A model generated the notes under the pieces. The model ran no database searches. It was given only the letters and a program-made list of their open reading frames with translations, and was not told the origin of the DNA. A DNA stretch of 64,000 nt from Istiophorus platypterus. Taxonomy: Eukaryota; Chordata; Actinopteri; Istiophoriformes; Istiophoridae. The position numbers and the translations under genes are program-made. Location: assembly GCA_016859345.1 (NCBI GenBank), contig CM029121.1:11101411-11165410 (forward strand). The letters are read 5' to 3'. Shown piece by piece: positions 38,123 through 50,000 of this stretch. How positions within the stretch are numbered: position 1 is the stretch's first letter; each line of letters begins with the position of its first letter.

Positions 38123-39163
38123 TGCAGACTCATTGCCCCAGCACATAACCCATCACCCCGGCATCTCTTTTTAACGGTTTTCCCTCACTTTTTGCATTTT
38201 TTTTTTCACTCTCATTTATCAAACACTTGTGTGCTATCGCAGCTGACTTTTAAAGTAAATCCATTTGGCGGAGATTAACGGAGCCAGGTGTCCCTGGCGA
38301 TGTTTCCGGGAGCATAGACTTGTTAAACTCGCAGTGTGTGATGACATGTGGCTAAATACCACAAACCAAAAACCCACACCCATGGTTAAACACCAGCTGA
38401 AAATCTATCCCATTTTAACAGCAACTTTATTGGTAAAGACGGATAAAAGGACAGGACATCTTTCGATTTGACTTGTATGAGTTTGGACACACACATGCTG
38501 AGACGAAAACAGAGGAGGTCACTACATTTTAACACGTTTTTTTCTCTCCTAATTAGTTGAGGAATGTGCAGCCCCCTTCCAGCCTGCCTCCGTTCCTCAT
38601 TACCTTCTACTCTGTCTTGAGAAAGAATGCCCAGAGGCCCTGACCTTACGCTTAGTAGCCCAGTTTGGACAAAGCCAGGCTTTATGCCAGCTCTCCGGTG
38701 CACCACAGCCTAGTGGTCCAGCCATTACTACTGCCAAAGCCTCTCCAGTTGTTGCCCTAGCCCCCCGGTTTACCCTTCATGGCCCGTAACCACTCAGCTG
38801 TGACTAAGTGACTCTCCCCCTAGTATGTGCCGTGTTTCATAATGAAATCATTCAGTCATGTGCAGGAAGTTCTCTGCTCCGTGTAGCCATGAAAGAATGC
38901 CAGTTATGTCCATCGGCTCGCACATGGCAGGCCCGCTGGGAAGGGAACGGACTAACAGAACAGACTAAGTCAGTCTGTCACCTGGTGTCTGGCAAAACAC
39001 CCAGTTTTACTTTCTTGAATAAAGCGCACAGTCTTTTACACTTTAATGAATGAAAACTAGTTTGGTGTAATGAAGCAACGGTTTGGTGTCTTTACATTGT
39101 ATCTGAAATTTTGTAGACTTTGTAACTTCCACATATTTTAATATTTGGTTAGAGTTGATGATT

Positions 39164-39824
39164 TTAGTGGGATAGTTACACATTGTGGGAAATATTCTTT
39201 TTCACTTCCTTGATGTCAGATAAGAACATCGATACCTCTCTCATGTCGGGTCAATACGAGGCTGCCGACAACCCGTTAGCTTAGCCTAGCCTAGAGGCCG
39301 GGAACGGAGAAACAAGTAGAAACAAGTCCTGCTGCTAGCGTCACTAAAGCTAACTAAGTAACTATATATTTCAAACTTATGTATAAAATAATGATTGCAC
39401 TGAGAATAAGCAGTTTTTCGGTGTTTGTGTGCTGAAGTATTTTTTGGCCATGAACATTTATTTCTCAAAGTCTTGTTGTCACCAAAAGGTTGCCAGGCAA
39501 CCAGCAGGCTTTGAGACGGTACTACAGCCAAGAAACAGCCTGGCTCATAAGCCGCAGTGTGTGGTTTTTATATTTCAGTTTTTTTAATACTTTATTCGAT
39601 TATCACATTTTGTCATTTATTTAATCAGTGAGCGTTAGAGGTGCTGCTGGGCGGATTTTGTTACCATTGGAAGGAGCCGGCTAGCTGTTTCCAGTCTCTA
39701 AGATACGATAAGGTAATGGACTCCTGTCTCTTTTGACTGAGACAAACATAAAAGTGATCTTTTTCTTTCATCTAACTCTCATCAAGAAAGCTAAGTTTTC
39801 CCGAATGTTATACTATTCCTTTAA
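39164..39824. mobile_element. Non-autonomous element with terminal inverted repeats (MITE-like), 661 bp
   Basis: The left end (gtgggatagtta, then gtgggaaat) and the reverse complement of the right end (ttaaaggaatagtat, then cgggaaaac) are similar over about 60 bases, including cttgatg..aga..agat blocks. Internal phrases such as ttagcttagcc and gaaacaagtcctg resemble a repeat family very common in percomorph fish (from memory; family name not known to me). Related shortened copies lie at about 59070-59485 and 62207-62330. No coding capacity. Confidence 0.65.
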
Positions 39825-42697
39825 AACGTTTCATCAATATGAACAATTTCCTTTAATATAACTTAGTGATAATTTTATTGCATTTTTTTTTTTTTTTAAT
39901 TATGAAATAGGAACTCGGTCGACTTCAGCAATGGTTTATGTACACAGCTGGGACTCCTTACACTTGCCTGCCGGAGAAGTGCCTGTGTGTGTTTGAGTGT
40001 CCATGGAGATGATCCTCCCTCAGCTCCTCTGGAATGTTTGCAATGTACACAAAGAAGAAGAAGATCAGCTCAAGTACCTGGGTTCTGTGCTGGGGCCTGC
40101 TGTGGGCCTCTGGCTGTATGACTGTCTGAGCCTGTAATTCAGACTACTGGCACATTAAACACATCTGGAGGAAAAACAAAGGAACCCTGGTTTTTATATG
40201 GGCACAACTAACCACCATACACTGCGTAATGACCTGGTGCATCGGTGCCACAAGCTAGAACAAGTTGCCTTCATTAGACTATGTTACAATGGTATGTGCA
40301 TGAAGATTTGGTGGCCTCTGGGTGGGAAAATGTTGGGTATCGAAGGAATTTGTGTGGTGATCTAACATAAGCCAGGCGGGAAGAGTGAGGGAGGAACATA
40401 TGCAAACAGTTAAAAGGGTGATTCAACAACCTCTTTGATATCCACCATTAGTGTGATCACAGCTGGCATGGTCCCTTGTTAAAAATGGCTTTCTTGTGGA
40501 AAGGAATCCACAAAAACCTCATTAGGAAAATGAAAGTTTCATTTTCCATTTAGCTAACAAATGAAGTTGACAGGGATGTTTACAGTGAAAACAGATGGGT
40601 GACAGGAAGGGCAAAATGTGGGTGAAATACAGAGGAAGGGACACTGTGTGAGGCAGAGGCAGGAAAGGAGGAAGAGTTGTGATTCTGGTTTAGACATGCA
40701 GACATTGGTTTAGCATTGTTTTTAATCTCTGGTCTCTAAAGCCTGCGGTAAATCTTTTTGCAGTGTTTGACATTAAAGACATGCTTAGAGCACCATGCCC
40801 AGCTGCAGCCCCCACCCCCACCCAAACACACTTGCTCACATACTAACCTTACACCCAGCAGCCAGCACATTAACATGACCTGCTTTTCCTTATACAACAG
40901 TCAGTGCAACTATTGATCCTCAAGTCCCTATTACACAGGAGGCAGTTAGTCTGGAAAAATCCTCCAGTTACACCTGCTTAAACCTTCTGCTCCTCTGTGA
41001 CTATGTAGTGACTTAGGAGGGGAAAGCACCAATCACTGCCACGCATGTTATAATCCATTACATGAAGTGTAATAACAAATCAAGTCACTTTTTCAAAAAG
41101 ATACACTCATTGTCTCGTCCCCATCCATGGAGCAGAACAAACAGTACTTGTGTGTCTGGGAGTTAGTCATATAGAAAAAAAGGTTGTAAAAGAAACCAGA
41201 TGAGTTGCTCGATAGTAAAATGCTGGAAAGAATTAGGCCTTGACAATTTTGATCATTGACTTGCTTTCTGATGTGGTCATAAGTCTAGAACCAAAAATCA
41301 GACTTAGGGCTGATCCTATGGTGAAACTAATAAGAAAAGGGTGCTTCCAAAAGGGTCAAATTAAAGACAGATGTGAAGTGAATCAGTGAAGTGAAAGGCA
41401 AAATATTATAACTGAACTTCAGGCAATGCACCTGTACTTTTTCTGTTATACCTTTCGCATTTACAAATTTAACCTTTTGAAAAGCTATAAACAGGGCACT
41501 CCTCTGAGAGCACAGTTCTCATTAATTGTGGGTTTTGGCCTCTCAGCGGCACAGGCACCCGCTAGGGGAGTTATTTTACTTTTCATCTGAACAGATTGAG
41601 CCAATAAACCATCCAGCCTTGGCTGTAGATTGACTGTTTATATTACTAGCGAGACAAATATTCTGCAGTCTGTCTTGAGAAGAAGGAAGTTTTGATATAG
41701 TTAGGGAACAGTAAAACCCTTTTCAGAGGATGTCAAATGATTCCAGTTGTCTCCTTCAGCTCACCATTCTGGGTGAAATTATAAAGAGGATTAGAGATTC
41801 CTGTTGTATCATGCCTGTGGCTGACAGAGTGGCTCCTGGGGAACAGATATTTCCACAGCACAATGAGAGCACTGTAATGGGGAAGTGCAGGGGCTTTAAA
41901 AATCCACAAAAATTAGGTAAATATTGGATACGCTCTAGTAAAGCAGTTATGTACAAACTGCATATAAAACACAGTCTGAAAACAGTTAAATTAAATTACA
42001 GTGTATTTATCAAAAAGGACAAGAGATTTTGGAATGTTACAATGCACATTAAATTACTGGAGCATCAAATATCTAAAACAGGTTGGCAGACAATATTTAC
42101 AATGTACTTACAACATGTACAACAGACATGATACAAATGTGACTTTAAGGCTGAATATGAAATCCAAATACAATTTTAAGAGTGTAGGTGCTGCTGTGAC
42201 AATGAACTGTGCACCTGTGTGACGATTTACTGTAAAAAGCCAGCCAGATGTCAACAGAAGTACAGTATTCAAGACTCAATTTATGTTAAGGCTTAGGAGT
42301 TTATCATTAGGATTACTGAACACAAGGCAAGAATCCAAACACACACATAAAGGGCTGTATTATGATACCCTAGTCACAGATATAGCCTAGTCTTTAGATT
42401 GATACCTATTCGGGTAGGCATCAGTGGAGTGAAGTAAGACAGGATAAACTGGCCTTAACCATTCCTCTCTGTTGAGTGTACAGTACATTGAGAATCTGTG
42501 CAGAGAGCTTAGAAACGTGTGAAATGTACTTATTCGTAAAGTAGGCAGCACATTCTATTCACAAGAGGTAGTTCAGCTGGATATTCAAGACGGTTTTGTG
42601 TTCCGCACGCCAGTTTAGCACAGGTGAGCCAATCTCGTTTGCAGAGCTCATTATAACTGCGCAGACAACAAATCCATCACCTGTGCGCGCTGAATGT
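39825..42697. other. 3' flank of fjx1
   Basis: Immediately below 42698 this includes the fjx1 3' UTR, whose end I could not place because no clear AATAAA was found close by on the minus strand. A T run lies near 39883-39897. The frame at 41730-42131 shows no recognisable domain. No other gene seen. Confidence 0.5.
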
Positions 42698-43981
42698 TCA
42701 CAGCTGGCTGTACTTGCCTTTGCAATGCAAAATGTGTTTGTATAATCTGTCTATCCTGTCCTGGAGGACGGCGGCGTGCTCGTCCGAGAGAAATCCTAAT
42801 TCCAGTGACAAAGGCTCGCTTTCTCTGTACAGCTCCAGCAGCCTTTTCCTGGAGTCGCCTCGCCTGTGCAGCTCCGCCAGGCGCAGCGTGGTCCTTCTCC
42901 TGAACACACACACGGAGCTCAGCACCGTGCTGTGATATTTCTCCCACATGTTCAAGACCCGAAAGCCGTGCACGAGTCCGGCCTCGTTGTCAATGAACAC
43001 AAGGTCGCCGTGGGGTGTTCTGAGGAGGTTGTTGGTGTCCCTCTCCATTACGCGCGAGTCCCACTGCAGGCTGAACAGATTGCTGACGAGTCTGTCGAAG
43101 TTGGCGGTCAGGTAGTCGAACATGATCAGGTCGGTCCACTGCATCAGCTCCAGCAGCTCCGCCGTCGTCTTGTTCCACAGCTCCTCCAGCGCAGGATGCA
43201 GCCCGCTGCTCTCCTGTCTGAGCGGCGCGGGTGTGACCACCCCGGTCAGGTTGGAGACCCACTCGGTGAGTGAGACCACGGCTCGGTCGCTCCACTGCAA
43301 ACCGTCCGTCCTCGTCCTCACGGCCGCCCACTGTTCGCCGTCGACGTTCAGCTGGGACAGTGCGAGAGGGGGCAGGTTCGTGATGCCGAGCAAACTGGCG
43401 AGGTAATATGTCAAAGTTTCCCCCTGCACCTGATCCGCGTTTATCCCGTAACGCACGCACGCTTTGGTCCCGTCTGCGAAAGTGGCGAGCTGATTGGATA
43501 TCCTGCCGCATCCAGGCTCCAGCTTCACGATCCGGTGTGTCCTCGCTCTCTCTCGCCAACCCCGAGCGTATTCCTCCGTGAAGCCCACGGGGAGGAGATC
43601 TTCCAGCCACTGACTCCAAAATATCCCATCCTCCACCGGGGAGCCTAACTTGACCGGGCCCTTGCGCCGCGCCGACCCCTTGTTATCCCCGTTCACACGG
43701 TAATCTCGATTGACTACAGAGACCGTCTGATGGGTGAGGTTTTGAGCCCCGAGTCTTCCCCCCGAGTGCGGTCTTTGTGCCGCCGGTACGGCGAGCAATG
43801 TCCGGAAGGTTTTGGCGGAGAGGTCCGCCGGGGGACCCTGGTGAAAAGCCCCCCCGGCCGGCGCCGAGAGCCTCCGTTTGTGCCGCTCCAAACGGTTCTC
43901 CAAAGCGCTCCAGACGTAGAAAACGCTCGCAAGGGCGCACAGGAAGAGCAGAGCGAACAAGTTTGCCGAAACAGCCCTCAT
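42698..43981 (-). CDS. fjx1: Four-jointed box kinase 1 (single exon)
   Basis: 427 residues plus TGA, against 437 in human FJX1. The open frame extends up to 44068, but that codon is GTG; the first ATG is at 43981, with A at -3, and is taken as the start. A type II signal anchor spans about residues 7-24 (NLFALLFLCALASVFYVW), followed by a basic stretch and a variable stem. The conserved luminal kinase domain includes ADGTKACVRYGIN (K173), QGETL (E188), WTDLIMFDYLTANFDRLVSN (catalytic loop D296) and the metal-binding IDNEAG (about 330-335). Sequons lie at N81, N244 and N270. Four-jointed is a Golgi kinase that phosphorylates cadherin repeats of Fat and Dachsous, tuning planar polarity and growth. 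The gene is intronless, as in other vertebrates. Confidence 0.96.
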   Translation of the reverse strand: MRAVSANLFALLFLCALASVFYVWSALENRLERHKRRLSAPAGGAFHQGPPADLSAKTFRTLLAVPAAQRPHSGGRLGAQNLTHQTVSVVNRDYRVNGDNKGSARRKGPVKLGSPVEDGIFWSQWLEDLLPVGFTEEYARGWRERARTHRIVKLEPGCGRISNQLATFADGTKACVRYGINADQVQGETLTYYLASLLGITNLPPLALSQLNVDGEQWAAVRTRTDGLQWSDRAVVSLTEWVSNLTGVVTPAPLRQESSGLHPALEELWNKTTAELLELMQWTDLIMFDYLTANFDRLVSNLFSLQWDSRVMERDTNNLLRTPHGDLVFIDNEAGLVHGFRVLNMWEKYHSTVLSSVCVFRRRTTLRLAELHRRGDSRKRLLELYRESEPLSLELGFLSDEHAAVLQDRIDRLYKHILHCKGKYSQL

Positions 43982-44540
43982 CGTGGAGACCACCTCTCCC
44001 TCCGGAGACCCACAGGGCGCCGGCTGATTTGAACCACTCGCTGAAAGAACCCGTTTTCTTCGGTCCACCTCTGGGCTGGAGCGTCTGCGAGGCGTGTCGC
44101 CCCCGTGTCCCGTGCACCTCCGAAGCCCTGCGGCTCGCAGGCGAACACTTTGAGATCACAGGACGCAGAGGGTCTCGGCGTGAATCTCATCTCCCGTCCT
44201 GCTCGGACGTCCTGTCATATCCCCGCTCCGTGGGAAACAGGAGGAGCGTTTCGTATCGCATGGATGTCCTCTCGCCGAACGCTCTCCACGGGAGCGCACC
44301 GGCGTCGCGGGGGCTCTCCGTCCACGCACACCCTTCCGTTCCTCCTCCTCCTCCCTTCGCCCTCCGCTGTTCGCTGGGTGAGTTTGATTTGTGGTGGTGT
44401 AGGTTCGCGGAGAGACACTAGGCGGTGAGACACGTGACTCCAGTCCCGAGATGGTGGGCGGATCGTGGGAAGGGGGGGCTCAGCGAGGAGAGGAACAAGT
44501 GCACCGCACGGCGTTGTATGTGTGTGTGTGTGTGTCTGAT
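42750..44540 (-). promoter_or_regulatory. fjx1: CpG island over fjx1 and its promoter
   Basis: GC and CpG density is high across the whole coding exon and about 500 bases upstream, ending abruptly near 44540, where AT-rich DNA starts. No TATA box was recognised upstream of the start. A CACGTG E-box lies near 44431-44436. The transcription start presumably falls between about 44000 and 44500. Confidence 0.7.
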
Positions 44541-44625
44541 GTGAGAGGATTATATGGTACTGGCAAAGATAGCCCTTATGATAATTGATACATTGGGCAG
44601 AAATACTTTGGAATTAATGACACTG

Positions 44626-44631
<6 letters not shown>

Positions 44632-44685
<54 letters not shown>
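44632..44685. repeat. (TA)27 microsatellite
   Basis: An uninterrupted TA dinucleotide array of 54 bases, about 100 bases beyond the edge of the fjx1 CpG island. A short TG run precedes it at about 44518-44535. Confidence 0.97.
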
Positions 44686-44688
<3 letters not shown>

Positions 44689-46938
44689 ACGGAGTGGAGG
44701 GTGAGCCTGCCTGAACTCTGTTTGCCCACATTTGTGACAATTGTCCCACGTTTTTAGTCGGCCTCTAATGTAAGGGCACCATGAGATCATTGTGGATCAC
44801 AGAGAGCAATAAGTAGAATCAGCAATTTTTCTTTTTATTGCTTTGGCTCTGTATTCCAGCACATGAGATCAGAGATGAAAGTATAACTGTGGGGTTAAAG
44901 TGCTGACTTTCAGCTTTAAGACAGTTTGGGGGCGTTCAGATCCATATTGGATGGACACAGGACTCATTGCCCTTTTAAAACTCCAACTTTAAAACTCCAC
45001 TGTAGCATGATCCAAAACACAAGGACAAGGCAACCATAATTCCCAAATACTGGCATGTTCATTTCCAAGTCAGTCATCTGACATCCATCCAACTGCTCAT
45101 GTGTTTCACTGCCAAAGACCAGCTTGAAGGCAAAAAACTCTTGAAACTAGCAACAACTGGATTATTTCCTGGCAGAGGATGTCCGGCAGACTTCAGCCAG
45201 GCACTAAACTGAAACAAATGCAAGTAATTATGAAAATTACTTTATTTTAGTTTATTTTAATTTGTCCAGTACATTATGGTCCCCCAAGTTTTATTCTAAT
45301 GCTATTAGTCCCACAATCATTCCCTGATGTGGGTGTAAATACCCTCAAATTAAACTTCACACTTCTATTAAGAGAGCCAAAATAACAAAAGTATGTGACC
45401 ATCCTGAAAACTGCACTGTATAATACTTTCTGATTCAAAAAGAAGAGTAGTATTTCTGTAAATCCAATTTAATGCCTTCTAGACCCCCAAATACATGTGT
45501 AAAGACATTTCTTCTTTCTCAATTTCTTCAATTTGGTATATCTACAATTTTATTATTAATGAGCCCAACCAAGAAAAAAGAAAACAACACAAGGTCCACT
45601 TGTGTTAAGTTCAACGATATTTCACCATCGTCAGCAGCAGATAGTGTTTACTTTTTCATCAAATATTTAATATAAATACCTTGTTTTGGTATTTAATACT
45701 TGATGATCCTGTTTTGTATTCATAAGGACAACATTATTTCAATTTCTGCTGCTAAGTATTTAATAATTTTCCCTTCAACACCTGGGGCAAAATAAAGTCA
45801 ACTCTTGCTTGTTTCATCCTTACTCAAGGCTTTTGTTAAACCAAATGTAACATGCATGTGCACAAACTCTATCACTCTCATTAAATTATTCCTCATTAGC
45901 ATCCCCTCTCACTCTTTACCATCCGAATCATGTTTCACACTGTGTCTTGAACCTTAGTTTCCTAATCAAATTAATTGGGTCATTTTTATAGCAACATGCT
46001 GACTTGCTAAATTGAGTCGAAAAGACAGCCACAGACAAGAACACTCAATTACACCCAGTAAACTAGAGGTCCACTTATGTATGCTTTAAAGGCCCAGAGC
46101 TCTATAACTGTTATCTCTATACTGATAGCCATGTTATTTTATAGCTCGGAGGCAGAACTACACAAAACCAATCCACGCTACTTTATCTGATAACATGTAG
46201 AAATAGACAAGGGATGACTTCTCGTAGACAGGCAGTTGAAGTTATTCTGATGCGGCCATATTGCTCATGTAGACTTCCCTTCTGCTTTGTCAATTTGGAT
46301 CTTTTAGTTTTTATTGCAATCAGCAGAATCATTTGTAAAATTACCAGCTTGTGTTTGATTCTGCAGTGCAGATTGTCAGCAGTTGCAGTGCAGGGGAGAT
46401 GAAAAATCCCTGGTCTGTGACCTAGTAGAGATGCATTTACAAGTCTCCTCAATAATCTCAGGAAATGGTTTTTGTAGGAGTGGATGGCTGATAATGTTTT
46501 TTTAACATGGTAGATAAATGTAGCAGACATAGGCTGGCCTCGATAATTGCTAATTGCAGTGAGGAATTTCAGAGTTTATGGACCTAAAAGGTCTCCCCTC
46601 CTGCCCTCCCAAAATTAAACCATCATATTGGTAGTACACAGAGACAAACGATCTTTCTCCAAAGAGCAGAACAGCTTTTAGCTCATCAGAAATATTTACA
46701 AAAAAGAACTGGTGGGATTAAAGCAAGACCCAAATGGAAATGAGGAAAATAACAAGAATAACAATACAAGATCTCCACAGAATGAAAATTTGTTAATTCT
46801 ACCATAAAAGTCCTTATATCTGATCAATATTGAATGTTTTTCTTCCCCAGGGAAGGTGACATCAAAAGAACTGTGCCGATCACCAAATATTTGACTCTCT
46901 TTCTATCTCTCACCTCTCTGTGTCTCTTTGTCTCTTTG

Positions 46939-46998
<60 letters not shown>

Positions 46999-47028
46999 AC
47001 ACACACACACACACGCACACACACACAA
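46939..47028. repeat. CT/CA compound microsatellite
   Basis: A CT run (to about 46955) is followed by CA repeats with GTAC and GCAC interruptions. Confidence 0.96.
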
Positions 47029-50000
47029 ACTAGTTTCTCCCCCTCTTTCTCTCGCCCTCTTTAGATAACAGATTCCTACCATAAATTAGGGGGCCACAGT
47101 CCCGAAGTACTATAACAGGAGATTTCACCACATATTTGAAATAACTTGAAAATAATATCCAGTTAACCTGTGATCCAGTTAATATTATTCGGCAAATGTA
47201 TTTTGTAATTAATCTAATTCCCAGATCTTTAGCTTGTAGGGGAGCTGAAATGCGAATTGCAATGTCTGAACTAATCTACCAAATCTACCACGTAACCATA
47301 CTACCATCTATTGACAATGTTTAATTCAGCATCCTCCGTAGAAAAGACTATTTTGTTTTTATTTTATAATTTTTAGTCAAACCACTGTTGTGTAATCTTT
47401 TTTCGAGTCATGGTGTAAGACGGTGGTGGCATTTCAATCCACCAGAGACTCACGCCAGCTGCACGCCTGCCCAACTGCCTAAAAGTCAACAGCGGTACCG
47501 AGAGAGGGAATTTTGTTTGTAGACTTTAAAAACCTGAAACCGCTGAGAAAGACTGTTAGAACCTGTTGCCCAGGTAGCCCACTATGCCTGTGAGAGGACC
47601 CGCCTGGAGTTCACCGTAAAGTTTGCTGACTGCAACCACCAATTGATTGCATTCACTGTACAGTTTCCTCTTTGGAGATGGTGCCCCATAAACAAGTGCA
47701 AATCCGAACAGAAAGTAGTTCATGCTACACAAAAGAATGGATCCTTGTGGAGCGTTTGTTTCTGTTTGAAACAAATTAGCTTTTCCAAATGGGTCATTGT
47801 GTCTGTCTCCCAGAAATGCGGAGAGTTAGACTTCTTGGATAAATACAAGTACGGACAGACATAGGAAGGAATATTTTGTGTTTTAAAGCATTTTAGGTTT
47901 GAATGAACCTTTACTGTACATTAGCATGACATGTTATCCGTCTGCCTTTTCTCCAGTCCTGTTATAAAAAGCCCGCTTCACCCTGCTGAAGTGGCTCCAC
48001 TTTCACTGTAAAGCTGAGCAACAGTAAGACTTGAGACTTGCAGGGTCTAGACATGGGAAATGAAGAAGGCTTAAGTGCATTGCTGGAATTCTCTCTGATG
48101 TGTCTTTCTTTTTAGGAGTGTGGAGTAACAGTACTGACTAGACCAGTCTGCAGCAGCATGGCTGATGGTGTCCCTTTCCTTAAGCACAAGTGTGGGCATG
48201 TTCACATATCAAACCTATCTGTTTTTCTGCCATGTGTTATCTGCAGGTCAGCCAACCTCTGTGCTCTGCTTTCCTCGTAAATCCCACAGCAGTCCCGGGA
48301 GGGCTGTAACACAGGGAAAGCTTTCCTACACCAGTCGTAGCTGTCCGTGGTCAAGCGGTGCGGCGGCACAAGAGAGCCCAGACCGTCTGTCATTCCGTCC
48401 ACGGTGACAGAGTACACCCATCACCAGCCGTCTAACCATGCTGCAGCTGTGATCACAATCTCGGGATTCTTTGTGTGGTGCCCCACTGCCTGTGCAGATG
48501 GACGGAGGATGCAGGGGAGACATTAAGGGATGGGAACAGCGGGGGAGAAAGTGCAGTGGGCTTCTGTCACATCCCGTGTAGTCTAAGGTTAATTCATGCT
48601 GAGCAATAACTCATAGGTCCCTTGATGCTTTGCAGCACTCTGTTTCCTGGACTGAATAATGAATGGGCAGGGCTTCCATTAGCGTTGAAAGCTACGATTA
48701 TTTCACAGGGCCTGACAATTACCTGTGCTCACAGACTCAGGGATAAGGCAGGGGACATCCATTGGGATAAATTCCTCTCCTGGTTTATTTGTGTGTTAAA
48801 GATATCTGGAAGTAAATGTGTCTTATTTGGCCATGTGTGTGCTAGGACATGTTGCTTCTAAAAAAGAAGTGAGTGGTGCAGATTATAAGTAGGAGGTATG
48901 GTGGTTTAATTTTGTATTCTAGCGGTGAGAATGTATGCACATTGAACTTTCAATACCTGCCTTGAATACAGGAACTGGGATATTTCCATCTGATGAAGAA
49001 GCCCACCATTTGCTTCTCCCTACAGAGAAGGCTAGAATTTAGCTGACATAAACTCGCATTTTGCAGCTGTACCATTACAATAAATACTCGAGGGATGGAT
49101 AAGACACTTCTTTTAACTACTGGTGACAGACAATCTCATCAGCACTCATCTCAGCACTAATGCATTGAAATAGTACATAGATTCATAAAATGGACTTTAT
49201 AGTCAGAACAGTAGTTTCTTTTCTTCTCTCAGCGGGCAGACATTGCTAGCGTTCAGTGTGAGAGGTTGGTTTAAGTTTATTTCTCAACCATAGTGTTTCC
49301 AGGATGCTGCAGTTTTTAAAAGCCACAGTAGTCTCCTTGCTGGCTTCATCTAGATAGAAACTGTGGTCTCAGAGGAAGCTAGAAGAATCAAGCAGCCTAT
49401 GCAGAATCAAAACGAAGCTGTTGCTACAAGAAAAGATTCACTGCACCGCTGGGACCTGAGCATGGCACAGAGCCACCAAACTGCTGCCATTCACTGCGGT
49501 TTTATTAGCCTGCCTTTGCTGGTGTTCCGATACACTGCCTAAAGGTTTTTTTTTTAGCAGTGACTTCTTGGTTGCTATTTGCTAATGAATGGATAATTGT
49601 TAATAAGTGCAGTATTACTCTCTTAGCCATGGAGTAAAAAGCAGGAGGCTTGCTTATTGATATACTATAGTCCTCATCTCCATCTGGATTTCGGTGGAGC
49701 AGCAGTTAAACAGGGGGTTTGAATCAGTAGAGTGAGCCATTGAAATTCAGAGCTACACAAGGGAGACCCTCTTACAAGAGCGAAACCGGGAGGGGAGGAA
49801 GGAGATGTACTGTCGAGCCACTCGATTAAAGAATCAGTGTCCAATCTCCTGGATTACACCTCCTGACCTGCCACACCAAATCCCCCTATTAAATAAGTCA
49901 AGAATTGAATTCTTTTTACTTTACCTTCTGTTAACTGGCATATTGACTCAAGTGTGCTCAGTGGTTTGTGGTGAGCCTCGCCTTTAATTGGCTAAAGGAA

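Larger units (their letters stand above)
31041..39163. other. Intergenic region between Tc1-type element and TIR element
   Basis: Mostly AT-rich single-copy-looking DNA without recognisable genes. Features seen: a G12 run at 33979-33990, a C12 run at 36361-36372, a CT/CA microsatellite at 38060-38122, and three octamer motifs at 36522-36849. The 127-codon frame at 36005-36388 ends in a C-run translation and has no recognisable homology. Confidence 0.55.

Noticed and set aside
42990..43619. 209-codon minus-strand frame inside fjx1
   Set aside because: It is an out-of-frame shadow of the fjx1 coding sequence; the true frame carries the kinase motifs.
43777..44421. 214-codon plus-strand frame over the fjx1 5' region
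   Set aside because: It is antisense to fjx1 in a CpG island and rich in R, P and S. It is a shadow frame of the GC-rich coding exon.
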